A DNA stretch of 38,881 bases from CADEFX01 sp050260355 (GCA_050260355.1 JBLNBZ010000062.1:1-38881), one strand, 5' to 3'. Positions 23,709-31,965 are shown, numbered from the stretch's first letter. The notes: a model not told the origin generated them from the sequence alone. Program-made: numbers and translations.

Positions 23709-24374
23709 TCAGCCCGCGCGCCGCAGACGCGCTCTGGCGGCGGGTTGCGTCCGCCAGCGCTTCTGCAGATACGCCTGCAGCCGGAAGAGGAGAAGCACGC
23801 CGACCAGCGCGGCGTACACGAGCGGCTCGGCCGGCCACGCTTTCACCAGCATGACGAAGTGCACCGCGGCCGCGGCCGCAGCCACGTACACGTAGCGGTG
23901 CAGCCGCTGCCAGCGCGCCCCGAGCCGCCGGATCATGGGCGCGTTCGAGGTGACGGCCAGCGGCACCAGGATGGCAAAGGCCAGCATTCCGACCGTGATG
24001 AACGGACGCTTGACGATATCGCCCCAGACGGCGGCGAGGTCGAGGCCCTGGTCGAGCAGTGTGTAGACCGAAAGATGCAGGGCCGCGTAGTAGAAGGCGA
24101 GCAGGCCGATGGCCCGCCGGTAGCGGATCAGATTGGGCCCGCCCAGGCGCCGCAGCGGGCTGATGGCAAGGGCGGCGATCAGATAGCGCAGCGCCCACAG
24201 CCCGAGCAGTCGCTCGAGCGTCTTTTGCGGATCGGCGCCGAGCTGATCCATCACGCCCAGGTAGAAGTACCAGGCGGCAGGGACCATGCCGGCGACATAG
24301 ATGGCGCGGCGCACCGGGTCCGCGCCGAGCACGATGCGCGCGAACGGTCTTGCAGGGTGCGCGGCGGAGGGCAT
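23709..24374 (-). CDS. msrQ: MsrQ heme-binding membrane subunit of the methionine sulfoxide reductase system
   Basis: MsrQ passes electrons from the respiratory quinone pool or flavin to MsrP. This 221-residue protein has about six membrane segments, with heme-ligand candidates His in ALHLSVY and His residues in WQRLHRYVYVAAAAAAVHFV. It begins SAAHPARPFARIVLGADPVRR and has the family motifs ISPLRRLGGPNLIRYRRAIGL and SNAPMIRRLGARWQRLHR. ATG 24374 lies two bases after the msrP stop, so the genes are coupled. A longer frame up to 24653 overlaps msrP and is not real. Confidence 0.92.
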   Translation of the reverse strand: MPSAAHPARPFARIVLGADPVRRAIYVAGMVPAAWYFYLGVMDQLGADPQKTLERLLGLWALRYLIAALAISPLRRLGGPNLIRYRRAIGLLAFYYAALHLSVYTLLDQGLDLAAVWGDIVKRPFITVGMLAFAILVPLAVTSNAPMIRRLGARWQRLHRYVYVAAAAAAVHFVMLVKAWPAEPLVYAALVGVLLLFRLQAYLQKRWRTQPAARARLRRAG

Positions 24375-24376
24375 CG

Positions 24377-25321
24377 TCAGAAGTTGGCCTTGAGGTCCAT
24401 TCCCGCGTAGAGGCTTGCGACCTGATCGGCGTAGCCATTGAAGAGCAAGGTCGGCTGCCGCTTGACGAACAGGCCGCCGCCGCCGATGCGCCGCTCGGTG
24501 GCCTGGCTCCAGCGCGGGTGGTCCACGGCCGGGTTGACGTTGGAATAGAAGCCGTACTCGCCGGGGTTCTGCAAATTCCACGTGGTCGGCGGCTGCTTCT
24601 CCGTGAGGCTGATGCGCACGACCGACTTGATGCTCTTGAAGCCGTACTTCCATGGCACGACCAGGCGGATGGGAGCGCCGTTCTGGTTCGGCAGCGTCTC
24701 GCCGTAGAGCCCGACGGCCAGAATGGTCAGCGGGTGCATGGCCTCATCGAGGCGCAGGCCTTCCACGTATGGCCAGTCGAGCGGCTGGAAGAAGCCCGAT
24801 TGGCCCGGCATCTCGGACGGCCGCACCAGCGTCTCGAAGGCGACGTACTTGGCGCTGCCCAGCGGCTCCACGCGCGCGAGCACGCTCGCAAGCGGCACGC
24901 CGATCCACGGGATCACCATCGACCAGCCTTCGACGCAGCGCATGCGGTAGATGCGCTCCTCGAGCGCGATGCCCTTGATGAGATCGTCGAGGTCGTACTC
25001 TGCCGGCTTGCCGACCATGCCATCGACTTTGACTTTCCACGGGCTGGTGGTGAGCGTGTGCGCCTTGGCGGCAGGATCGCTCTTGTCGGTGCCGAACTCG
25101 TAGAAGTTGTTGTACGAGGTAATGTCCTTGAGCGGTGTCGGCTTCTCGGGCGTCGACAGCGGGCTCGGTGCGCCGCTCAGCGCTGCTGCCGACGCGCCGG
25201 CAGGCATCAGCGCCGAGAGGGCAAGTGCGGCTGCGCCGGTCATGAGCTCACGCCGCCGCAGATAGACGGACCGATCCGTGATCTCGGAGGGTGCAATATC
25301 GCTGGGGCGTCGGATCAGCAT
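24377..25321 (-). CDS. msrP: MsrP molybdopterin-dependent protein-methionine-sulfoxide reductase
   Basis: MsrP (YedY) repairs oxidised methionines in periplasmic proteins. This 314-residue protein has a Tat signal (RRRELMTGAAALALSALM, residues 22-39, with the twin arginines), so it is exported folded with its Mo-cofactor. The molybdenum-ligating Cys is C129 in IYRMRCVEGWSM, followed by VIPWIGVPLASVL, PLDWPYVEGLR, and NGAPIRLVVPWKYGFKSIKS. Length and motifs are normal. It is the first gene of msrP-msrQ, separated by two bases. Upstream lies an unusual nested palindrome at 25477-25550. No dedicated regulator is nearby. Confidence 0.94.
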   Translation of the reverse strand: MLIRRPSDIAPSEITDRSVYLRRRELMTGAAALALSALMPAGASAAALSGAPSPLSTPEKPTPLKDITSYNNFYEFGTDKSDPAAKAHTLTTSPWKVKVDGMVGKPAEYDLDDLIKGIALEERIYRMRCVEGWSMVIPWIGVPLASVLARVEPLGSAKYVAFETLVRPSEMPGQSGFFQPLDWPYVEGLRLDEAMHPLTILAVGLYGETLPNQNGAPIRLVVPWKYGFKSIKSVVRISLTEKQPPTTWNLQNPGEYGFYSNVNPAVDHPRWSQATERRIGGGGLFVKRQPTLLFNGYADQVASLYAGMDLKANF

Positions 25322-25476
25322 CGGCGGGGATCTCGCTCTCAGCTCGTCCCTTCACAGATAAAGGTCTGCGCACAAGGCCGAAAGCGCCATCGTCCGGGAT
25401 AACGAGCAATTGATCCTGCGCGAGTGCGGGCGGGGGGAAGGTTTGGATGGGAAGCGAAAGCTGGCTTCCGAGTTTG

Positions 25477-25550
25477 CCTCTGCCCCCACCCTCGGCCTTC
25501 GCCGACGGCAGCCCCTCTCCCGTGGAGAGACCGTCGGCTTCAGGCAGAGG
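25477..25550. repeat. Nested multi-arm palindrome
   Basis: Three concentric inverted repeats are visible: CCTCTGCC/GGCAGAGG (25477-25484 and 25543-25550), GCCGACGG/CCGTCGGC (25501-25508 and 25531-25538) and CTCTCC/GGAGAG (25515-25520 and 25524-25529). The left half also carries CCCTCGGCCTTCGCC, which resembles the extra hairpin in the 1163-1225 repeat. It covers the stop codon of the small gene at 25540-25782 and may act as its transcript end. It looks like a variant of the same dispersed repeat family. Confidence 0.7.
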
Positions 25551-25782
25551 CCTTCTTTGCAAGCAGCGCGGAGAGCGCGAGGCGCAGATCGCGTTTCACT
25601 CGCGGCGTCAGCTCGGTCGGCGCCAGAGGCTCCAGATCGCGCGCGCCGCGCGCTTCCTCCAGGCGGCCGCCCGGCTGCAAGCGAGGCGACTGCATGTCCG
25701 CGAGCCGCGCATAAGCGGTGAGGAATCTGCTCATGAGCCAAGCATCGACCGGGAGCCGGCGTTCGCGCAACGTCCGCGCCAA
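25540..25782 (-). CDS. Small hypothetical protein, possibly 5'-truncated
   Basis: This 80-residue frame (TTG 25782, or ATG 25734 for 64 residues) has GC-rich third positions and plausible protein sequence: WLMSRFLTAYARLADMQSPR, then a charged stretch and a helical end RVKRDLRLALSALLAKKAS. Upstream the frame is open to 25935 with sensible-looking sequence (AHFFAGHDADAFERKNIHRF), but only a CTG there could start it. That suggests either a gene with an unusual start or the decayed 5' end of a longer gene, overlapping the ROK gene terminus. No family is recognised and no ribosome-binding site is obvious. Confidence 0.42.
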   Translation of the reverse strand: MARTLRERRLPVDAWLMSRFLTAYARLADMQSPRLQPGGRLEEARGARDLEPLAPTELTPRVKRDLRLALSALLAKKASA

Positions 25783-25861
25783 GAGAAACCGGTGGATATT
25801 CTTACGCTCGAAAGCGTCAGCATCGTGGCCGGCAAAAAAATGCGCGCTCAGGTCCGATCGA

Positions 25862-26950
25862 TCAGGACTTGGCCTTCGCCTTCTTCCTGGCGTGGCGGTT
25901 GGTGAAGCGGGCGTTGCCGAGGCCCGTGCCGATGGTCAGCACGCCCCAATGCGTGCGGCCGGCCATATTGGGCAGCTCGCTCAGTCCCTGCACGACGGCG
26001 TCGTTGTGCATGACGACCATGGTCTCGTGATCGCCGATGCGCGGGATCTGCTCGCGGATGCTGGCCGGCAGGTTGAAGCGGCTGCTTTGCCAGTTGCCCG
26101 GCATGTTCTGCGCCCCGCGCGCGATCGAGCCGTCGTCGTGGATGATGCCGGGACAGCCGATGCCGACGACAGGCGCCAGCGACAGCTTGCCCTTGCCGGC
26201 CCAGGCCAAGAGCGACTTCAGCATGGCAACGACCTTGCCGACGGCCTCGTCGCGCTTGATGTCCTCTTCGGCATGACGCCACAGCTCGGATTTGACGACG
26301 GCTGCATCAGCCAGCTCCGCCGATTTCTTCAGATTGAGCGCGACGACGCCGGCGCGAATGTTGGTGCCGCCGACATCGACGGCGAGGATGCCGTCATGCC
26401 CCTTCAGCATCCATGGCGGCAGCAGATGCGCCGCACCCAGCAGTCCCGCCTCGTCCGGGTCGTTTCGGATCGGCTCGAGATCGATGTCGATGCCCTCCGA
26501 TTTGAGCAGCACGCCTGCGCGGCCGATGGCGAGCTCGCCGAGCCGGCTGGCGCGGAAGCCGCCGCCGATCACCAGGCATTGCGTGCCGCGCCAGTCCTTG
26601 GTGCGCAGAAAGCGACGGATGACGCCGGCGAGCTGCTGGGCAAAGTCCTCCACCGCGCTCTGCACGACGCCGGCGGCCTCGGGCTCGCCGTCCGCGAGCA
26701 GCGCGGCAAGCTTCTTCTTGCCGATCTTCTCACTTTCCTTGTCGCCCAGAGGATCCTCGCCGAGCTCGGCCAGCGGCTTGCGCCACTTGTCGAGGATCTC
26801 CCAGAACGCGCCCTTGCTTGCGCGGTCGCCGATAAAGCCTTCCTCGTCCTCGATCTCGAGATTGTAGCTGTCGACCGTCACGCTCGGCAGCACCTGGGCG
26901 CCGTGGGTCGGCAGGCTGGCCCGGCTGTCATCGGGTTTCGTCTTTGCCAT
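25862..26950 (-). CDS. ROK-type sugar kinase with apparently circularly permuted lobes
   Basis: From ATG 26950 this is a 362-residue cytoplasmic protein of the ROK / glucokinase (ASKHA) superfamily. The usual order is DVGGTxxR at the N-terminus, ND catalytic loop, GTGxG loop, then C-lobe helices and the late IGGG motif. Here the order is different. C-lobe helices (FIGDRASKGAFWEIL, then AAGVVQSAVEDFAQQLAGV) come first, followed by CLVIGGGFRAS (126-136) and DPDEAGLLGAAHLL (164-177). Only then come ILAVDVGGTNIRAGVV (188-203), GIGCPGII (263-270), the catalytic N316-D317 in VVMHNDAVVQG and finally GTGLGN (341-346). All parts are present once, so activity is plausible. Zinc-binding CxCGxxGC is absent. 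Substrate unknown. The ribosome-binding site is poor; the 5' frame extends to 27049 without family support. Confidence 0.85.
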   Translation of the reverse strand: MAKTKPDDSRASLPTHGAQVLPSVTVDSYNLEIEDEEGFIGDRASKGAFWEILDKWRKPLAELGEDPLGDKESEKIGKKKLAALLADGEPEAAGVVQSAVEDFAQQLAGVIRRFLRTKDWRGTQCLVIGGGFRASRLGELAIGRAGVLLKSEGIDIDLEPIRNDPDEAGLLGAAHLLPPWMLKGHDGILAVDVGGTNIRAGVVALNLKKSAELADAAVVKSELWRHAEEDIKRDEAVGKVVAMLKSLLAWAGKGKLSLAPVVGIGCPGIIHDDGSIARGAQNMPGNWQSSRFNLPASIREQIPRIGDHETMVVMHNDAVVQGLSELPNMAGRTHWGVLTIGTGLGNARFTNRHARKKAKAKS

Positions 26951-27478
26951 GCTGCGTTGTGAGTCCCCGATTGAGGCATGCCGCGCGGAGCCCGCGTCCG
27001 AAAGCCGGCAATGCTCGTGTGAAGCCCTCGTCTCGTTCGCGCACAACAACGCCGGGCGCAGGGTCGGAGTTCCTGCAAAGCCGGGGCACTGCGGACACGC
27101 CTGCCGGAGTCAGCGAAACCGGCGCTCAGACCTTCGCGGCATTGGGGCGAAAAGAGCCGCGAACCACGACCGACCGTCCGCCGGCTCCGGCGCCGCCGCT
27201 TTCGGGTCTCATCCCACGCGCTATAGTGCGGACATTCAGTCCAAAGATTTTCATTTTCAGCTATTGCGCATGCGCAAGCTTCGCGATCGGCTGCGGGCCA
27301 TACGAGACATGGGCGTCCTCGCCTTCGCCCTCCTCGGCGCGCAGATGTGCGCTGGCATCTTCGGGAGAGGTGGAAGAGGGACGCCGCCGAGCACGGACCG
27401 TTCAAGGGCCCTTCGGACGTGGTCTAGCCTCGCTGCGCACCGAGGACCGACATGCAGCGCAGCGTGGCGCGCCTGCGC
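26951..27478. other. 528-bp intergenic region with a perfect 14-bp palindrome
   Basis: I find no supported gene between the ROK gene start and the end of the ketopantoate-reductase-like gene. Reading frames on both strands are Arg/Ser/Pro-rich without motifs. TTGCGCATGCGCAA at 27264-27277 is a perfect palindrome, and TATAGT at 27222-27227 could be a -10. AT content rises briefly around 27240-27265. The ROK gene promoter should lie in this region. Confidence 0.45.
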
Positions 27479-28540
27479 TCAGTTCAGGCGCAGCTCGGTG
27501 ATATGCTTCGGATCGGGTTGCAGCTCCCCGCGCTCCACGCGCTTGACGATGTCGGTCAGCATGGCGTTGGCGCGGCATTGCCTGCCAATCTTCTCGCCCT
27601 CCTGCACCACATAGCCGTTGAGGAACTCGATCTCGGTGCGGCGGCCCTTGACCATATCCTGGCCCATCGACGGCCGCTGCTCGCTCGAGACGCGGCCCGA
27701 GTCCTTGAAGCGCTGCTCGTCGCACGCACGCATCGCCGCCTCGTCGCCTTCGCCCGCCAGCGCGATCGTCTCGGGAGGCAGATGCAGAATCTCCTCGAGC
27801 TGATATCCGAGCGCCTGGCCGACGCGGATCGCCTCGCTGCCGAGCCGCGCCGAGAAGCGCCGCAGCGCCTCGTTCTGCAGGATCGACGCGCCCGTGAGCC
27901 CCGTGCACGCCGACAGCCCATTCTGCATGACGTTGGCGACCAGCTTCGACCAGCGCTCGCCCCACAGGTTGGTCGTGGCCTTGGCGCTGTCGGCATAGCC
28001 GACCAGCCGGACGACCTCCTCGGCGCGCGGCGTGATGCGCCCGTGGATCTCGCCGGCGCGATACACCGTGTGCGCAGCGCCTCCCTTCCCTGCCCCGCGA
28101 TGGATGTGCCCCGGAGCCGCCAAGTTGACCGTGATGGAGCTCGCGATGCAGCCGAGCGTCTTGCCCCAGCCGACGACCGACGCGACTGCGGCCTCGTTCA
28201 TGCAGTTCTGCAGCGATACGACATAGCCGTTCGGCGCCAGGTACTGCTGGATCATCATCGTCGACCATGCCGTGTCGTAGGACTTGGTGCAGATGAAAGC
28301 GACGTCGAACGGCTTCTCCTTGCTGCACTGCTGCACCTGCGTCAGATGCAGCGCGCGCACCGGCACGGTGAACTCGGCCACATCCTTGGCGTGCGTGACG
28401 CGTAGTCCGTGCTTGTTCATATGATCGACGTGCTCCGGCCACGCGTCGATGAACGTCACGTCCTCACCGGCCTTGACCATGTGAGCGCCTGTGTATCCGC
28501 CGACCGCTCCAGCGCCGACAATGGCAATCTTGCTGCCCAT
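27479..28540 (-). CDS. Ketopantoate reductase-like oxidoreductase (ApbA/PanE family)
   Basis: This 353-residue cytoplasmic protein has the NADP-binding Rossmann motif IAIVGAGAVGGYTGAHM (5-21), FICTKSYDTAW (82-92), LQNCMNE with N112, and the catalytic-lysine segment WSKLVANVMQNGLSACTG with K199 and N203, as in PanE. Typical PanE is about 300 residues; this one has an extra region near 285-310 (FKDSGRVSSEQRPSMGQDM). Family members reduce 2-dehydropantoate or other 2-keto acids, and the non-PanE substrate of this long form is unknown. The stop codon of the binding protein gene lies 13 bp upstream on the same strand, so they form one operon. Confidence 0.87.
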   Translation of the reverse strand: MGSKIAIVGAGAVGGYTGAHMVKAGEDVTFIDAWPEHVDHMNKHGLRVTHAKDVAEFTVPVRALHLTQVQQCSKEKPFDVAFICTKSYDTAWSTMMIQQYLAPNGYVVSLQNCMNEAAVASVVGWGKTLGCIASSITVNLAAPGHIHRGAGKGGAAHTVYRAGEIHGRITPRAEEVVRLVGYADSAKATTNLWGERWSKLVANVMQNGLSACTGLTGASILQNEALRRFSARLGSEAIRVGQALGYQLEEILHLPPETIALAGEGDEAAMRACDEQRFKDSGRVSSEQRPSMGQDMVKGRRTEIEFLNGYVVQEGEKIGRQCRANAMLTDIVKRVERGELQPDPKHITELRLN

Positions 28541-28553
28541 GCTTCTTCTCTCC

Positions 28554-29558
28554 TTAGCTGCCGGAAAGTGCGTGCGCCTCGGGGAAGAACAAATCCTTCC
28601 ATGACGAGGGCTTCGTCTTGACAGTCCCGATCCTGTGCATGAAGTCGACGAACTGCCCGACCCGGTTGGGGACCTTGGTATATTCCATATCCTTGGTATT
28701 GAAGAGCGCGACGAGGTCGTCCTCGCTCAGAACCTTGTCCCGCGTCAGCTCGATGTAGAGCTTCGCAGCGCGGCGCTTGTCCGAGTTGATCCAGCCGAAC
28801 GACTCGTCGAACGCCTTGGAGACCGCCGCATACACCTTGGGGTTCTCGGCCCGGAACTTCTCGCTCGATGTGAAGGTGAGGCCGGTCATGGGCCCGCCCA
28901 TGATGTCGTAGCCCGTTATCACCGTGTGCAGACCGGCCTTCATCTCCACCTCGTGAAACGGCGAGGTGGCGAAGTGCGACTCGATCTCGTGGCCAGGGCG
29001 CAGCACGGCGGCCACCGCCTCCGGATGCGGCACTGCCACGAGGATGTGGTCGAGCTTGGTGTGGTTGCCCTTGCCCCAGATCTGCTCGGCCGCCATGTGC
29101 ATCATGATGGCCTGCGTGGAGACCTTGAGCGACGTCAGCGCGATGCGGTCCTTGTCGGTGTAGTCCTTCAGCGACTTGATGTTGGGATTGCGCGTGTTCA
29201 GCCAGACGTTGTTGTTGGCGACCGCGCCGAGCGCCTTCACGCCGATGCCGCCGCGCGTGCGGTCCCAGATCACGGCCATCGACGGCACACCCTGGCAGGC
29301 GAAGTGCGCGCTGCCCGAGAGCAGGGCATCGTTTAGCGCGGCCGGACCGCCCAGCTTGGCCCACCTCACCGTCACATCGCTCATGCCGTCGGCTGCGAGG
29401 TGCTTCTCCACCAGCTTCTGGCTTTCCATGACCATGGCGGGAAGGAAGACGGCGCCGAACTGCTCGCCGAGCACCACCTCCTTGACCTCGGCGCGAGGCG
29501 CCGTCGCGGTCACGGCAAGCGCAAAGGCAATCGCAAAGGCACGGCGAAGCAGATCCAT
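28554..29558 (-). CDS. Orphan NitT/TauT-type ABC solute-binding protein, paralogue of the 19490-20503 protein
   Basis: From ATG 29558 this is a 334-residue exported protein with a signal peptide ending TAPRA (residue 23). The mature part has VVLGEQFGAVFLPAMVMESQ, LGGPAALNDALLSGSAHFAC, TSLKVSTQAIMMHMAAEQIW, ENPKVYAAVSKAFDESFGWI and a terminal FVDFMHRIGTVKTKPSSWKD segment. The end is nearly the same as in the paralogue at 19490-20503. No permease or ATPase is adjacent; instead a ketopantoate-reductase-like gene follows within 13 bp. The ligand is therefore unknown, but a keto acid or related acid is an attractive guess. The ribosome-binding site (GGGGAAAGAGA) is weak to moderate. An AraC gene lies 136 bp upstream on the same strand. 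Confidence 0.88.
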   Translation of the reverse strand: MDLLRRAFAIAFALAVTATAPRAEVKEVVLGEQFGAVFLPAMVMESQKLVEKHLAADGMSDVTVRWAKLGGPAALNDALLSGSAHFACQGVPSMAVIWDRTRGGIGVKALGAVANNNVWLNTRNPNIKSLKDYTDKDRIALTSLKVSTQAIMMHMAAEQIWGKGNHTKLDHILVAVPHPEAVAAVLRPGHEIESHFATSPFHEVEMKAGLHTVITGYDIMGGPMTGLTFTSSEKFRAENPKVYAAVSKAFDESFGWINSDKRRAAKLYIELTRDKVLSEDDLVALFNTKDMEYTKVPNRVGQFVDFMHRIGTVKTKPSSWKDLFFPEAHALSGS

Positions 29559-29694
29559 GAGCGTCTCTTTCCCCGGTAGCGAGCGGCAGCCTCGTGTGAT
29601 GGCTGCTCTTATCGCCTGCAAAGATTGGCACAGGAGAGCATCCATAGAAAGCGGCGCGCCCGCGCGGTGAGCGCATGCCATCGCTGCCGGGGCG

Positions 29695-30522
29695 TCATTT
29701 GCTTCGGCTGAAGTTGCCCGGCGTGGCGCCGAGAATGCGCTTGAAATGCCGATGCATGTGGCTCTGATCGGTGAAGCCCGTGATGGCCGCCACCTGGGAG
29801 ATGGCATGCCCGCTCTCGAGCAGCCGCCTGGCCCGATCGACGCGTGCACGCAGCAGGAACTGATAGGGCGACAGGCCCGTGGTCTTGCGGAATTGCCGCG
29901 AAAAGTGCCACTGGCTCAAGCCCAGCTCCGAGGAGATCTTCATCATCGACACACGCGCACCCGAGCTCGCGTTCATCATCTCGATCGCGCGCCTGGATTG
30001 CTCGTAGGTCAGGCGCGGCACCGGCCGCGCATCGCCCTCGTCCCAGAAGCCGCCTGCCTTGAAGAGATAGCCCGCGAGAATGGTGCCGAGCGATGCCAGC
30101 AGAAACTCGTCGATGGCGCCGTGATGCAGCAGCTCCTGGCGCAGCGTCAGGCCCACCTGCGACACGAAGGGATCGGGCTTGGTGCGGCGCCCGTGCCGCT
30201 CCGCAACCTTGGCGGTCGCCTCTATCGCGCTGCCGAGAAACGGCGCGCCGAAATGTATGACCACGACCTCGCGCGCGCCGCCCCAGTCCATATCGTGCTC
30301 CTCGAACCCGGGAATGACGTCCACGCGATCGCAGGCGATGCCGCCGGATGCGCGGTTCCTGTAGATCGGGATGGAGATCTGCACCTGCTCGTGGGCATGG
30401 CGGGCAAGGCCTTGGCGCTCGAAGCTGGCGTGGTAGTAGACGCTGAGGCCGCCCACGTGGCCCTCGAGATGCCGCGCCTTTCGGCTCGGCTGTCCGCCGT
30501 TGCCCTCCCGGATCGTTGCCAT
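29695..30522 (-). CDS. AraC-family transcriptional regulator
   Basis: From ATG 30522 this is a 275-residue DNA-binding protein. Residues about 20-150 form an effector-binding cupin-like domain (LSVYYHASFERQGLARHAHE, ISIPIYRNRASGG, VDVIPGFEEHDMDWGG). The C-terminal AraC domain has two helix-turn-helix units: SMMKISSELGLSQWHFSRQF and AISQVAAITGFTDQSHMHRHF, then KRILGATPGNF. GGAGG is present 11 bases before ATG. It is divergent from the ABC importer operon at 30832 and upstream of the binding-protein/reductase pair, so it could control either or both. The longer frame to 30933 is not supported. Confidence 0.9.
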   Translation of the reverse strand: MATIREGNGGQPSRKARHLEGHVGGLSVYYHASFERQGLARHAHEQVQISIPIYRNRASGGIACDRVDVIPGFEEHDMDWGGAREVVVIHFGAPFLGSAIEATAKVAERHGRRTKPDPFVSQVGLTLRQELLHHGAIDEFLLASLGTILAGYLFKAGGFWDEGDARPVPRLTYEQSRRAIEMMNASSGARVSMMKISSELGLSQWHFSRQFRKTTGLSPYQFLLRARVDRARRLLESGHAISQVAAITGFTDQSHMHRHFKRILGATPGNFSRSK

Positions 30523-30831
30523 CCCCTGGGGTTCCTCCGAACCTTCGATCGTCGAGCCCGCGCACCGCCGCGGGACCTGCCATCCGCCGGCGGTCCCGAA
30601 GCCGGCTCGGGGCTCATTTGGCAAGCTAGCCCAACCACCTGGCGCTGCACAGCACCAAGGCCGCCACAGCATCGGCCCCGCGCCAAGACCCCGGCGGCCT
30701 CGAAAGCCTTGCAGTGAGCAAGATCGTACAAGACCATGTTGCCGCGACGGGCATAGCTTCATCCGATACGCCAGCAGTCGGCATTCGGCGGTCTGGCCAC
30801 AGAAACGACGATCCCTCGGGAGGACGACGCA
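30523..30831. other. Divergent promoter region between araC-type gene and ABC operon
   Basis: These 309 bases contain no credible gene. They separate the divergent starts at 30522 and 30832 and must hold both promoters. I could not pick out a clear -35/-10 pair or a convincing AraC direct repeat by eye. Confidence 0.4.
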
Positions 30832-31965
30832 ATGGACAGGGTTAGCGGCTCGGTGCCTGGTGAGGGGCGCGCACGCCGGATCACGGACCGTGAGGCAGCG
30901 CCGGCCCAATGCCTGCGGCGCGCGGGGCGACATCTCTTTGGCGCGCTCCTCGCCGTCGTGCTGGCGGTCAACTGGTCCGCATCCGCGCGCGCCCAGGAGG
31001 ATCTCGCCGCCATCGAGAAGGCGGCGCGGCAGGAAGGGCCGATGACGTGGTACGTCAGCTTCTACGGCGCCGACCTCGCCGAGATGGCCGTGGCAGCGTT
31101 CTCCAAGAAATATCCCGGCCTCGTCGTCAAGCCGGTGCGGGCAACGACTGGCGGCATCTTCCAGCGCGTCAATCAGGATCTACGTGCCAACAATCCCGTG
31201 GCCGGCGTCCTCTCGATGAGCGGCATCGGCGACCACTACGGCATCCTGCTGCGTGGCAAGAGTCTGGCGAGCTACGTGCCTGCGAACGCCAGCAAGATCA
31301 TCGCCACTGCCCGGCCGGCGATCGTCGAAGGCTACGTCTATCCGTTCGGCGGCGGCCTGATGGCCATGGCCTACAACAACAAGCTTGTCAGCGCGGCCGA
31401 CGCGCCCAAGGCCTGGGCCGACATGGCCGACCCGAAGTGGAAGGGCAAGCTCGCCGTCGGTCACCCCGGCTTCAGCGGGTTCGATGCGGCGCTGGTGGCC
31501 TGGCTGTCCAAGGCAAAGGGCTGGGACTACTTCAAGGCCGTGCGCGCCAACGATCCCCTCGTGCAACGCTCGACGTTCGACTCCATCACCTCGCTCAACT
31601 CCGGCGAGCGCCTGGTAGCGCCGATGCCCGACGGCGTCGCCGCACCCAACATCGACAAGGGCAATCCGATCGCCGTCGTCTACCCGACCGACGGATCGCT
31701 GTTCATCATGGGGCTGACGGCGATCATGAAGAACGCCCCGCAGCCGAACATGGCCAAGCTGTTCACCGAGTTCCTGCTCGGCGAGGAGCATGCCCAGATC
31801 CTGGTGACGAACAACTACGACTCGGTGCGCGGCGGCGTTGCCCGTACTCTGGTCGGCGGCAAGCGGATGGAGGACATCAACGTCGTGCCGCTGCTGCCAT
31901 CCGCCGAATACGCCGAGCAACTGAAGACATCCACGGAGCAATGGCGCGAGATCTTCGGCGGCTAG
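30832..31965 (+). CDS. ABC importer solute-binding protein, Fe3+ (AfuA/FbpA-like) type
   Basis: This 377-residue protein has an unusually long n-region: the hydrophobic core (LFGALLAVVLAVNW) starts near residue 35 and cleavage is likely after ARA (residue 54). GGGAGGACGACGCA before ATG 30832 supports this start. The mature domain has AIEKAARQEGPMTWYVSFYG, FSKKYPGLVVKPVRATTGG, VEGYVYPFGGGLMAMAYN, DPKWKGKLAVGHPGFSGFDA and NPIAVVYPTDGSLFIMG, typical of the Fe3+/putrescine-like extracellular binding proteins. Many members of this type bind ligands other than iron, and no clear tyrosine iron-ligand pair is evident, so the substrate stays open. It is the first gene of a four-gene operon. Confidence 0.88.
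   Translation: MDRVSGSVPGEGRARRITDREAAPAQCLRRAGRHLFGALLAVVLAVNWSASARAQEDLAAIEKAARQEGPMTWYVSFYGADLAEMAVAAFSKKYPGLVVKPVRATTGGIFQRVNQDLRANNPVAGVLSMSGIGDHYGILLRGKSLASYVPANASKIIATARPAIVEGYVYPFGGGLMAMAYNNKLVSAADAPKAWADMADPKWKGKLAVGHPGFSGFDAALVAWLSKAKGWDYFKAVRANDPLVQRSTFDSITSLNSGERLVAPMPDGVAAPNIDKGNPIAVVYPTDGSLFIMGLTAIMKNAPQPNMAKLFTEFLLGEEHAQILVTNNYDSVRGGVARTLVGGKRMEDINVVPLLPSAEYAEQLKTSTEQWREIFGG

Noticed and set aside
26878..27405. 175-residue minus-strand frame in the gap upstream of the ROK gene
   Set aside because: Arg/Cys/Ser-rich without hydrophobic core or motif, and it overlaps the ROK start.
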